From NCBI GenBank assembly GCA_013397865.1, contig VZTI01002344.1, positions 481,793-545,792 on the forward strand: a stretch of DNA of 64,000 nt, read 5' to 3'. This DNA is from Struthidea cinerea. Taxonomy: Eukaryota > Chordata > Aves > Passeriformes > Corcoracidae. The number at the start of each line of letters is the position of its first letter. The first letter of the stretch is position 1. The notes beneath the pieces are model-generated. The model searched no databases and was not told the origin of the DNA. It saw only the letters and a list, made by a program, of their open reading frames with translations. Shown piece after piece: positions 47,323 to 59,500 of the stretch. The translations under genes and the position numbers were made by a program.

Positions 47323-47566
47323 GTACTTCCTGACTTTCAGTAGAAGAGAGAAACTAAGGCCTTTGAGGACAGATGCCTGTGGCCCCTTGCTTGGCAGAAA
47401 CAATGCTGCAGCGATGAGATTATAGTGAGCCCTTCCTGTGCGGCCTCCATGGGTCCCACTCAACTCAGCACACAGGATCATGGGAAGAGGGTGGCAAGTG
47501 TATTTGAGATGGAGGAGGAAGGGCTTCCGCTCTTCCCTGGCCCAGAGAACCCCCCTGAGCATGCAG
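47323..47566 (+). CDS. NR1H3: NR1H3 first coding exon
   Basis: Strong acceptor (pyrimidine tract then TTCCACAG) before 47323; 126 bases of 5' UTR; ATG at 47449 (CCTCCATGG); donor GCAG|GTATGC after 47566; ends in phase 1. It encodes residues 1-39, an acidic activation-type segment (FEMEEEGLPLFPGPENPPEH) with little similarity to the mammalian N-terminus. Confidence 0.85.
47373..47417 (+). CDS. Short upstream ORF in the NR1H3 5' UTR
   Basis: An ATG 76 bases before the main start opens 14 codons (MPVAPCLAETMLQR) and stops at TGA 47415-47417, 31 bases before the NR1H3 ATG. Such upstream ORFs often lower translation of the main frame. It lies in the exon that starts at 47323, so it should be present in the mRNA. 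Function is inferred from position only. Confidence 0.45.
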   Translation: MPVAPCLAETMLQR

Positions 47567-50500
47567 GTATGCAAAAATTCTTACTAAATCCATGCAAGAT
47601 AAAGGCTGTCCATTCTTTCAGATGCAAGCAGAATTGATACTTGGCAAAATTTAGGACAAGTTCTACTGCGCTTGAAGCACTCAGATACGATGTCTAAGAA
47701 CAGAGTCAATTATTGTTAGCTGAAGACTGGGTTTATCTAACTGATAAATGTGGGGAATATTTTGCTTATTTGACCTTCTAGAGGCTAGGTCTGTGGCAGT
47801 AAAATTAGTTAATTTTTCTTAGCCTTATCAAAAGCTGCTGAGCAATAAATCTTTACTACAGGTGACAATCCAACAAGGGTAGGTGGTACAAAGAAATGGT
47901 AGGGTTTTGCAGATTCATGTAATGGGAAGACAGTAGGAGTTTCTCTATGTATTTCTTATGTTAACTGATGATTAAGAGTATCAGATATAGAACTGAGATT
48001 TTGTAGTTAAAGCTGCTGCTTATGGCTACAATCCTACACTTTCAAACTGTAGGAAGACACTATAACATCTCTGGACAGGTAACAGGAAAAAAGGGAAAGC
48101 ACAAGTGCATAGGGTCATCATCTTAATGAAAACATGACAAATTAATGTATTTGTTCAGCAGTAAGGCGATGGACAATCTTGATATAAAATGAAGAGATAA
48201 TCTGCACATTGAATGAGAACTCATCAGTGGAGTAGAAACAAAGAGAGTAGTTAAAAGGTGATATAAGATTACCCAATAAAAGTCCTTTAAATGGATTTGA
48301 GGACCTGAAAAGAAAGCAATTGATTGTTTCCTTATGAAAATGCAAGGGAAAAAAGCCACAAAATGTGGAAAATATTTATTAAATAGGTTATCTACCAAGG
48401 AAGGAAGACCCTAATAAAGGCTAAAGGTTCAGAGGCGTCATTCATAGTTTATACATCTTACGTTATTTCTGTGTTATCTTTGACTACGGAAAATAACAAT
48501 AATCATCTCTATAACTAAAATACTTAATGCTCAGAGATGGAAAATAATTTGCATAGATCAAAGAATAAGCTTATCTGTCTCAATAAAGCAGTCATAGAAA
48601 AGGTAATAAGATGTTTATGTAATGTCTTAAAGATAGCTAAGAAATCCAAAAGATGGACAGATTTATCTGTGGAAGTTGTTGGATTACTCTGCTGTTTCTC
48701 AGAAGCATATGAACATCACTAGAGGCTTCAGCAAAGTTGTCATACCAGTTAGTCTGCCATTACATGTGTTTATACTGAGTAATCTGAAGTAACTGTAGAA
48801 ATAACTGTAGGCATTGCATAATCTTTACTTGGTAATATATTGTGTGAAGAGAAATATAGTTGAACACGCGAGGGGAATATCAGAAATTTAACCTTTCTGA
48901 TGACATTTTCTTGCTGTCCAATCTGCAATGAGAAGTGCAGGCCAAAACGAGTGACCTCCAGGCCTCTGTAAAGAGAGTGGGATTGAAAATCATCACCAAG
49001 ATACTTATGGCTGAAAACTTGTAGTGAGGAACACCAATAATAATTTCTGAGACTGACCTAAAACTGGTTACCATTTCAGGAACTTGAGCAGAATAGGAAA
49101 TGTAAACATGAGTAAGGATAGAAATATTAGAACAGTAAGAACAAAAATGAGACATGCTGATGCCTTAGGATTTTAGCTTTTATATTTTTCATATATTTGT
49201 GATCCTGCAATTCTTTAGTGTATAACTCTAAACTCCATATAGAGTGTTAGCTACTGTTCTCCCATCTTGGTCAGATAAAAAAATTCATCATCTGGGAATC
49301 AAGGACACCTTACTGTCTCAGGCCCTGAGAAATGCAAACAAAAGTGAGTTGGGGGGAGTATACTTGAGGTAAATTACTTCATTACCTGAATTTGTAAGTG
49401 GAAGATTAATCCCCAATATGCAAATGGACCAAATTTATACAAGTATGATAACCCGTGACCCGTTGTCCATTTTTGGGTGTATCCCCTGGGGAGGGCCTTT
49501 GTCTGCCCTAAATGTACCTGAAGGCCCTTCAATAAATATAACTGCTTTTTATTCTCTTAATTTTGTCTGGCCTCTGTTTTTAGGTAGTCCCATAAGGCAT
49601 CAATGCAACCCTAACCCTGATGCTGGTCAAGAAGTGCAGTAGCCTTGCCCTTCAAACTAAGCATTAACTCCAGTGTAAAGGCTTTCCAGGCATATCTAAA
49701 TATAATTAGGAGATTTACCAAAACATGCTGGTTGTAATCTTTGTAACAGCTGCCATAGAAGAACCTATAATATCTGACATACAGAAAAATACCCGCACTA
49801 TGACCTCTGTAGAATATCAGATGTCAACACAGCTAGAATTAAATGGATGGAAAAGAGAGAGGGCTAGTAGGGAGGGAATGCACATATAATATCGGCAAGC
49901 ATTTGACTGGAATGCTTAAGGTGAGATGTGTTGGAGCAGACCAAAGATGTTTTTAGAATGCAGAGCCACTGATAAGATTAAGATCTGTCAGAATGATGTA
50001 GGAAGAATTGGGAGCTGCTGCAAGACCATCTGAAATGTGAAGCAGTAGTGAGGGCCCCATGTTTGAGATACAACAAGCTTTAGTAAATGAACTGTCACTA
50101 TTGAGAGTGTTTCAGTTTTAGGAGTGGGGAGCACTCTTCTTGAAGAGGAAATGATGGCTTCAGGGTTCCAAAGGCTCACAGAGCATGTGAAATGTACTGC
50201 TTGTCTGCTTATTACCCCTAACTCCACAGACATCTGTCTTCTGTCTTGACAGTTTCCCCAAATGTTCCAGTAACAGGGATTGTCTGTTCAGTCTGGTTTT
50301 TGTAGGGTCGCAGTTTCAGCACTGGCTTTCTGTCACTATTGAATTGAGGAAACATTTTTCTTTATTCTTGTGCATGAGTATGGCAGAGAATGAAAGTAAG
50401 AGAACTGGAGGTGAGTTCCGAAGGAATTTACTCTCTGCACAGTCTTGGATTTCAGCTCAACTTTTTTGTAGGTTTTTCTCACATTGGTAACTTAACTGTA

Positions 50501-53500
50501 ATTGGAAAGTGCAGAAGAACCCTTGGCCTGAGCATGTTTTGGCTCTTTCACTGTTTCGGAGGAGAACAAGTGTGAAGCTATATTTGCTTATATAGTTGAA
50601 GTGAAACCTTGTGGATTATGTCAGTAAGTTTGTTGCGGAAGACCTGCTTGCCCAGCAGGGGTGTGTGTGAAAGGGAGACTTGATATTTTCATCCATGTGC
50701 TTGGGAGATAGTGGGTTTGAGTGGGAATGTTGGTTATTGTCAGGAATGGGACAGTCAGCTGCAAACATCACCCTTCCTTCATGTCTGTGGGTTTTCTTTT
50801 CTTTTGTTTTTTTCCTCGCTACCATTCGTTTCGGTAGAAAATCCCCCCTTGAAGCGGAAGAAGGGCCCAGCCCCTAAGATGCTGGGAAATGAAGTGTGCA
50901 GCGTGTGCGGGGACAAGGCCTCCGGCTTCCACTACAACGTGCTGAGCTGCGAAGGCTGCAAGGGCTTCTTCCGCCGCAGCGTCATCAAGGGCGCGCAGTA
51001 CGTCTGCAAGAACGGCGGCAAGTGCGAGATGGACATGTACATGCGCCGCAAGTGCCAGGAGTGCCGGCTGCGCAAGTGCCAGGAGGCCGGCATGCGGGAG
51101 CAGTGTGAGTGCAGGCACGGGGCGCTGGGGCTGGGATGGGACAGGAGGGCTGTGGGGACCACAGCTGTAAGGCAGGGAGCAGTGCAAGTGCTTGAGTGGG
51201 GGGGATGTGGAAGCCATGCAGGCTGTATGTTGGAATGTGCGTGGGAAGTCACTGAGAGCTCAGCAGGGATCACGTGAGGAGGTGAGGCTATTAGTGGAAC
51301 ACCATTGGTGTGCTGAGACCCCAGCCCTGCTTTATTCCTTGTAAGAACTCATGGAATATGCCAGTAGAGGAAAGACTCACATGTTCTTCAGGATGCTGTA
51401 AGTGTGTCAGTAAAGTCAGGCTTGTGATCAGGACTGCAAGATTGGTCACCGTGCTCCTTGAACAACAGGCACTTTTCTTTGCTTCCTACTGTGAGCTTGC
51501 AAAAGAGGTCAAGGGCAGCACCACAGTACTGCAGCTGTGTTTGTGCATGAGCTGATCTCATTGCTCCCTTTAGTGAGCTCTGCTATTTTTCTCACACAAG
51601 CCATAAGGCTGCTGTTTCTGAATATTCACCAGTATTTCTGCTCGCATATCAGGAACAGCCCTCCTCAGCCAAGGCATCCAGGTTTCATCCCTTTGCTCGT
51701 CAAGACTGGCTGAATGAATGCTCAGTTAATGTTAGATCTGTGTGAAGTCTTCTTTTCTGACACCCATCACCCAGAACAGCTAGGAACAGCGGGTATTTCA
51801 GAAACAGCTTATAATTCTGTAAAAATTAAGTCCCAGTGAGCTAGGAGACATGCTGTTCAGTTTTTCAGCATGAAACACAGCACATCAGTATCTTTGTCTC
51901 ACTGGTTTATGTCAGCATTATATATACTGTCTTTACCCCATTGCCCTGTTCCCAAGAGCAACAAAACAGATGTATTGGAAAAGCAATGTAATAAGACCAC
52001 TTGTTCACTTTGCTTCTCTTTGTTGCATGTAGATACAGAGCCTCGGTATGTTTCTACATTTAGTCATTGTTTTGTGTTGAAGACAGCTCAGGAAAATTAG
52101 GTCAAAAGGAATCTCGGTGTTATTATCAAGAACTTGGCACTTCTTGTCGACGCTGTAATCCCCACTGCAAATTTGCCTTGTTAGTTTTGACAGAAACTGA
52201 GGGCTTTTTCCTCCAGCTGTTTTACTTGGAAGGTCATTCGAGAACTTCCCCCTGGTAATTGCTGGAAACATTCTTCTAATTCCCAGACTGAAGTTATTCA
52301 TGGCCAGTTTATTGTTCTTAAGCCAGTGTGAACCATGAGGTTAAATAATTCCTTCCTGGCAAACCAAGTAAGTTAGATTGCTTTGAATTTAGCATGGTGT
52401 AGGAGCTTGCACACAGGCAGTTTTCAAGATTCATTAATAGCCAAGTAACTTGTTATCAGATAAAAAATTTTTTTTGCATCTCAGTCCCAAGATGAGGGAC
52501 TGTAATCACTTGGATTAATTACTTCCCTCTTTAAACTGACGCTGTAAGTAGTATTCTCTAATCTTACAGATCCCCCTTATTTTGGTAATTGTATTGAATG
52601 CCTTTGCTGTTAGAATTGTTAATTTGGTGCATGGTGCATGTACTTGTGCACACATCCTCCCTGTTGGAAGTCGGGGATAAAGATTACTCTCAGCTTGACT
52701 CTGTTATGTTCTTTGTCTGTCCTTCCAATCCCAAGAATGCTGTCTTACAGTAGCTCTCCAGTTCTTTCTTTAACATGATTATTTTGAGAAGTGCAGTTAT
52801 ATACTTGTTCAGTTTTAGGGCCTGCTTTTCTGTGTAGCAGCTATAGAATCATAGAATCATCAAGGTTGGAAGAGATCTTTTAGTATCATCAAGTCCAAAT
52901 GTCTACCCAGCAGTACCACTGTAATCCTGAAACAACTAAACCATATCACCCAGCATAGATACAGATGCCTCCTAAACACCTCCAGGGATGGTGACTCCAT
53001 CACCTTCATGGGCAGCTTGTTCCAATGCATGTTCTAAAAAGGAAAATTCTTTTTTAATACCTAATCTGAATCTCCCCTGTCTCAGTTTAAGGCCATTTCT
53101 TCTTGGTCTCTCACTGTGGGCATGGCAGAAAAGCCTAACCCCCACCTCATTACAACCTCCTCTGTTTTCTGTGTTATCTGTGCATTAAAAAAATGACCAA
53201 AGAATCTTTCAGCACTTTTAAAGTCTTGTTTGTAAAGTCAAGCTTTGTTTATTTATTTTTGTTCTTGAAGATACAGAGGGGTTTTTTTTCCAATCATTTC
53301 CTTTTCTGCTTCCCTTCCCTGCAGAGTGTCAATCACAGCACACAGCCTGGTGCTGTCAGCAGCCTTGCTGAGGGTGCGCTCAGTCCCACTGTCCGTGTCA
53401 CCAACAAAGGTGTTAAACAGTGCCGGTCCCAGTACCAACCCCTGAGGAACGCCACTCGTCACTGGTCTCCACCTGAACACTGAGCCATGGGCCACAACTC

Positions 53501-56500
53501 TTTGAGTGTGATCATCCAACCAATCTTTTATCCTCTAAGTGATCCTTCTGTCAAATCCATACTATTCCAATTTAGAGACAAGGATGCATCGCTCCTGAGC
53601 TTGGAGGAGGTGATCCTTGAATATTAACCAGATTTCTTGGGCCCCTCTTCCCTCCAGCACTTTATCTGATAGTACCCTACCGAGCAGATCCCTGAAGAGG
53701 CCAGAGTCTGCTCTCCTGAAGTCCAGGCCAGTGAAATTGCTGTGCACCCTCCCTGCTGCTCCAAGGATCTTGAAATTCACCATTTCATGGTCACTGCAGC
53801 CCAGACTGCCCTTAAGCTTAACCTTCCCCACCAGGTCCTCCCCCGTTGGTGATAACAAGGTCCAGCATAGCACCTCTCCTTGTTGGCTCCTCTGTCACTT
53901 GCAGAAGACAGTTACCATCAGCACATTCCAGGAGCCTCCTGGACTGCTTATTCCCTGCTGTGTTGTCCCTCCTACGGGTATTGGAATGGTTGAAGTCTCC
54001 CATAAGGATCAGGGCTTGTGAATGTGAGGCTGCTCTTGTCTGTCGATAGAGGGCCTCTGCTTGGTCTTCTTGATCCGGTGGCTTGTAACAGACTTCCTCT
54101 ATAATGTCACCTGCCCCTGCCCTCCCTTTAATCCTGGCTCACAAGCTCTTGGTCAGCTCCTCATCCATCCCCAGGCAGAGCTCCATGCGCTCCAGCTGGT
54201 CACTGACATAGAGAGTGATACCCCCTCCTTGTCTCCCATGCCTGTCCTTCATGAAGAGCCTGTATCCTACCATTCCAACACCCCAGTTAGAGGATTCATT
54301 TCACCATGTCTCTGTGATGCCAATATGATCACAGCCCTGCAGATGTGTGCATGTCTCTAACTCCTCTTGTTTATTCCCTATGCTATGTGCATTTGCATAG
54401 AGGAATTTAAGTTGGGTTCCCGATGAACCTGACTTACTGGATGGAGTGGCAGAAATTCCATTGTGCTGCTCTTCAAGTGCTCTCCTGCTGAACTGCATAC
54501 CCTCTCCAGGCTCTGGGCATCTCTTGCTGGCCCTGGCATCACACTGGTAGGAGAGGGATGGATTGAGGTTCCTGTCCCTAGGTGGCTTTAGTTTAAATCC
54601 CTCTTCACAGCTTGGCAAGCCTAAGAGGATAGATGCGCTTCCCTTTCTTTGACAGAGGGACCCCATCAGCCCTCAGCAGAGCAGAAGCCTTAGAGTTGTT
54701 CTGTTCCGTACAATGTTACATCCAAATAACATCTCCCTTTTGACTTAACATGGAGACATTTTTAACCCTATTCCTGAAGGACCTGCGGTTGGTCCTCAGT
54801 ACATTTTGTGCAAAGCTATTCTTCCACTGTTCATCTTGGGGTATGTTACTGTTCTAGAGTTTCTGCAGATGGCCTGTATAGCAAATTATCTTTTCACTCT
54901 CAAACTCCATCCAGGACTGAGTCTGACTTTTGAAGAGGGTGAAATTACACAAGCTGTTAAATTAAAAATACTGAGAAAAGACATAACAGTAGGCTAATAT
55001 AAAATACAGTAGACACACCATGGCATATGAAGGGAGCACCTGACATTTGGGGAATTGCTTTTTTCTGAGATCTGCCGGGCATCATGAGGGGAGCTTCTGC
55101 CTTTTGTGAACACTTTACATGACAGTATGATTAGAAGAAAGGCAATGGGACAACTTGAAGTAGGGAATAGAGGGAGAAACAAGTATCACTGTTGGCTGTG
55201 TTGTGTACACTCTGCTATGCCTGGTACAGGCAGCTGTGATCTCTGCCTCTCCATCCACAGCACGTTACCCTGTGTTTAGTGTGGTTTCCATTGTGTTCCT
55301 GTGATTGATCATGGGCTATTCCTGCCTTAGATGTTCTGTCTGAAGAACAGATCCGACTGAAGAAACTGAAGAAGCAGGAAGACGATCAGGCTCGGACAGT
55401 TGTGGTGCGTCCAAACCCTCCAAATCCACCAAGCCCTTCCCACAAACTGACGCCGGAACAGCTGAGCATGATAAAAAAGCTTGTGGCCGCTCAGCAGCAG
55501 TGCAACCAGCGCTCCTTCACAGACAGGCTCAAAGTGACGGTAAAAATTCTACCAGTGTACCCAAAATAAGAAAAAGTGAAGTTGGGGAGTCGCGTTTTAG
55601 GTAAAACATCTGGGAGAACACGGTTACTTTTAGGCATTGCATCTGTGGGCTAAAGCTCTGAAAATAATAGCAAAGGATCATGTTCTGAAGTTGTCATTTT
55701 CTTTCCTTGTTCTCTTCGTCTTATCTTTCATCTTTGGTTCCATCTTTCACAAACATACGCTGTCTCTTCCCATTCCCACAGCCATGGCCCCAGATTCCTG
55801 ATCCAAATAACCGTGAAGCAAGGCAGCAGCGTTTTGCTCACTTTACAGAACTCGCAATTATCTCTGTGCAAGAGATCGTGGACTTTGCCAAGCAATTACC
55901 TGGCTTCCTGGAGCTCACCAGGGAAGATCAGATTGCTTTACTGAAGACATCTACCATAGAGGTGAGGGTTTGACTCTACCACAGTACATAGTAGCAGAGA
56001 TGAAAGAATTTGGAGTTAACCATCTGGAGAACTTGTTCCGTCCCTTTTTTGTGGATGGCAGACTGAAGGACCTCAGCTATGGGGCCATTACTGCAGTGTG
56101 AGGTTATATTGGCAAGATACCTGGTTATATACTGCAGTGCCTGGTTATACAGGAAGAGAATGAGGCAAGTGCCTTGGTAGTGGTAAACAGGAATTTCCTG
56201 TTTTCCAGAAGCAGACACCACAAAGGATGGCAGCAGACTTTACCCTGGAATTTTTAAGCACTCTGAGAGAAACTGGAGTGGTTTTGTTTGGTGTTTTTGG
56301 TTTTGTTTTCTTCAAAGATGCTTCAGCAGTCAGCAAATTATTGATGTTGTAACATCTCTTCCTGCTTTCAAATCAAGTATATATATTTCTATCTTCAGGT
56401 GATGTTGTTGGAGACATCTCGGCGCTACAATCCAGAAATTGAGAGCATCACCTTTCTTAAGGACCTGAGCTATAATCGGGATGACTTCGCCAAAGCAGGT

Positions 56501-59500
56501 GGTGCATTAGACAGGTGTTTCTTCCTCTCCAGTGTCTTGTGTTCTTACACATTTTCCTTTTTAATGTGGGCAGCTGGAAATAGTTTGTGGGGTCAGGTAA
56601 GAGGTTTAGAACAGGACCAAACCAATAGCCCCACAAACCTTTTTTTTTTGCTTTTAACATATGATACTAGCTCAGTTCATGTCTTTTTCTAGGTGTCAAT
56701 TTGCTTGGGAAAATCTGTACTCTTAAAGTATGAAAATATTGCTGCAGGTGTCCACCTAGGACTAGCAGTTGGTGTGAACTTCCTTGCTTGTAGAGATGTG
56801 ACGTGGTGGTAGAGCTGTGTCAGATCATACCAATTCAAACCACAGTCTTCTCTCCTTTGCAAGTGCATCACTTGCTAATCAGGATGGACGCTTGGAGTGA
56901 TGACTTTACTGTGATTACATTTCAGTTGATACGAAGTCTGTACTGTGCACTGAGGATCCCCCCAGACTGCTTTAGATATTTTATCATTCTAATATATGGT
57001 AGCCTGTGGTATTGTGATCTCTGAAGTCTTATTTTTCCAGGACCTATGAGTGTCTGTAATTTCAGATGAAGTAACAAGAAGTGTGTATCTTTAGCATTTC
57101 TAAAAACAAGACTTCAGCTGTGCTTCAGCTGATTTTTTTATTTTATTCCTTGAGTAGCTATTTAACCATTTATACTTGAGATGGCTTTTATATACAACTT
57201 TTCTTTTAGACACTTTTCCTGGTAGCCTTTTCTTCCGGTTATTAGAAAGGCAAAAAGCAGGGAGCCAGAAAGATTCCCTCCATTTTGTTCCTCCTTCTCT
57301 GATGCAGTTGTAATGCAGGAAATTAGAAACTTGGATGCTATTTTGGAGGAAAGGCCTGAAGTTTTCAACATGATTACATAGCACAAAGAGACCTGATTTG
57401 ACAGTGGTCTCTGTTATGGCAATAAATATCAGTGCATTTCTGTCTAACTGCATTTATCAAATGAGGTGATTGGAAGCCTAGGTCAGACTCAGCCTCAGGT
57501 CTCCCAGTTCTTTGAGCTGAAGGAAATGGCATAGTTCAGAGTTCTTGGAACCGGATATTTTCAGCTCATACATACTTCAGACGAACCTGAAGCATGGGAT
57601 TAAAACTTTCTTTGAAAGTATGAAGGCTACTGGATGTGAAGGAGGTGATGCTGTGAGAGTGGACAGTATAGATGTTGGGCTTGTGACTTTGACGTTTTGA
57701 TGGACTTATCTGATAGCTGATGTTTTGTTCCTTTAGCTGTTGCTCGGTAACGTGCTGTGGGGCATTTAAGGTTTTAGGAAAACCCAGAAACAGTGTCATT
57801 TTACAGTTAGAACCTGACTCTTCAGCCACTGTTATTGGTGCTCACCAGTAGTGGATGTAAAGGGAAGATTCATTGGAGCATAATGTAAGGGTTTGTCCCT
57901 GCCTGTCTGTCCTCCCCACTCCCTGGTGTATTGCAGTGGATTTCTGGCAGCCTTTTCCGTGAAAGGAATGGGGAGAGAGGGGAGACAATTGTTAGCTGCC
58001 TCACCTTGTTCTCTTCTGTTTTGTTGCAGGTCTGCAGTTTGAGTTCATTAACCCCATCTTTGAGTTCTCAAAGGGAATGAATGAGCTACAGCTTAATGAT
58101 GCTGAATATGCACTTTTAATTGCCATCAACATCTTCTCTGCAGGTAAAAAGCCAGGAAGATCTGAAGAGCTGCAGCCGTGAGTCAGAGGGCAAAGAAAGT
58201 AGAGGGAAGAAACGTTACAAGCAGAAAAGCAGTAATAGAGCATGTATAGAGTCTAGTGATAAAGGGAGCTTATTATTCATTATATTCTGAATTTTCTAAT
58301 GCCACTTCTGGAGGAAATCGAATTCCTCACTGCTGGAGAAGTGTGTAGAAAAATCAGCCAGTATTTATCTTCCTCATTTAAAAATTACTATTTTATTGCC
58401 CCCTTAATGTCCTTGGCACCTCTCTGGTGTAGTGCAGGTCCCGCAGCATGAGTGCCATCTAGCGGGCAAGCAGACATACTCTGGACAAGAGACAGTATCG
58501 CTCCAGGCCAGGACAGGGCTTTGCCAAGAAGCCACCTCTACTCTTCTGTCTTGTGACCTGATTAATGACTGTTTTTCTTTGTTCCTGTTTTCTAACTGGC
58601 TCAGCTACAGGAGAGACTTTCCCATTTGCTCTCGAATAGGCAGCTGGGACAGGAAAATGAGCCCAAACAGCACTACGTAAGTGTGTTTGGTCTCTCTAAC
58701 CTTGCATCTCTGTAGGAGTCAGATCAGACTCCCTATGTGCAGTAGCCATCACTGAGAAAGAACAGTTACAGGCAACTGACATAGCTGCCACAGTGTCATG
58801 GATATGTCTCCCAGCTGGGTAAATCTGAGATGAAGTTTTGGGAAGAGACCACAGGAGGAAGTGGGGTTAGACAGAGATGTTAAATCCAGTGAAGCTGCCT
58901 GTGGCAATCTGCTTATGTCTTATTCTGCTTACTTCTAACCTGCTTTGTGGCAGACCGACCGAATGTGCAGGACCAGTCCCTGGTGGAGAGGCTGCAGCAC
59001 ACCTATGTGGAAGCGCTTCATTCTTACATTTGCATCAACAGACCAAATGTGAGTGCCTGACCAGAACATCGCCAGTGACGATGCCAGCAGATTTTGTGTT
59101 TATGCAGGCAGGGCTCCTGCAGTACTGTCTGTAACTGGTCTCTTGCTGCTTGTACTGTCGTGCTTGTCCCTCCTGGGCTCTTTGATAGCAGCTGTAAATG
59201 CAGGATTTGTGAGCTGTCACAATCTGCTCTCCTGTATCATGTTCCATAGTTTAGCCAGCATGGAAAGTCTGGAGTTTTGGGACATGATGTACTACTTGTG
59301 TTCTTTCACACTGCATCCTCCTGGAGAATGCTGGGTTTAGAGGAAGTAAGGATTGTGGTTACAGTACATCATCAATTGTAGTAAATTTTTTTTTAAACAA
59401 AGTTTTAGGTGAATTTACTAACAGTTGTCTTTTTGCCCCTGCAGGACCGCTTGATGTTTCCACGGATGTTAATGAAGCTGGTCAGTCTTCGGACACTGAG

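Noticed and set aside
47425..47448. GTG start giving eight extra residues to NR1H3
   Set aside because: No ATG in that frame between the in-frame stop at 47341 and ATG 47449; a non-ATG start is not needed.
48123..49155. Two 91-codon minus-strand frames in an A-rich block
   Set aside because: No similarity that I recognise, low-complexity composition and no splice context; chance frames in AT-rich intron.
51031..51050. ACATGTACATG resembling a p53 half-site pair
   Set aside because: Lies within the conserved zinc-finger coding sequence (Met-Asp-Met-Tyr-Met) and is explained by the codons.
53253..54666. Series of minus-strand frames that might look like a new gene inside NR1H3
   Set aside because: They are CR1 endonuclease and reverse-transcriptase fragments, broken in frame.
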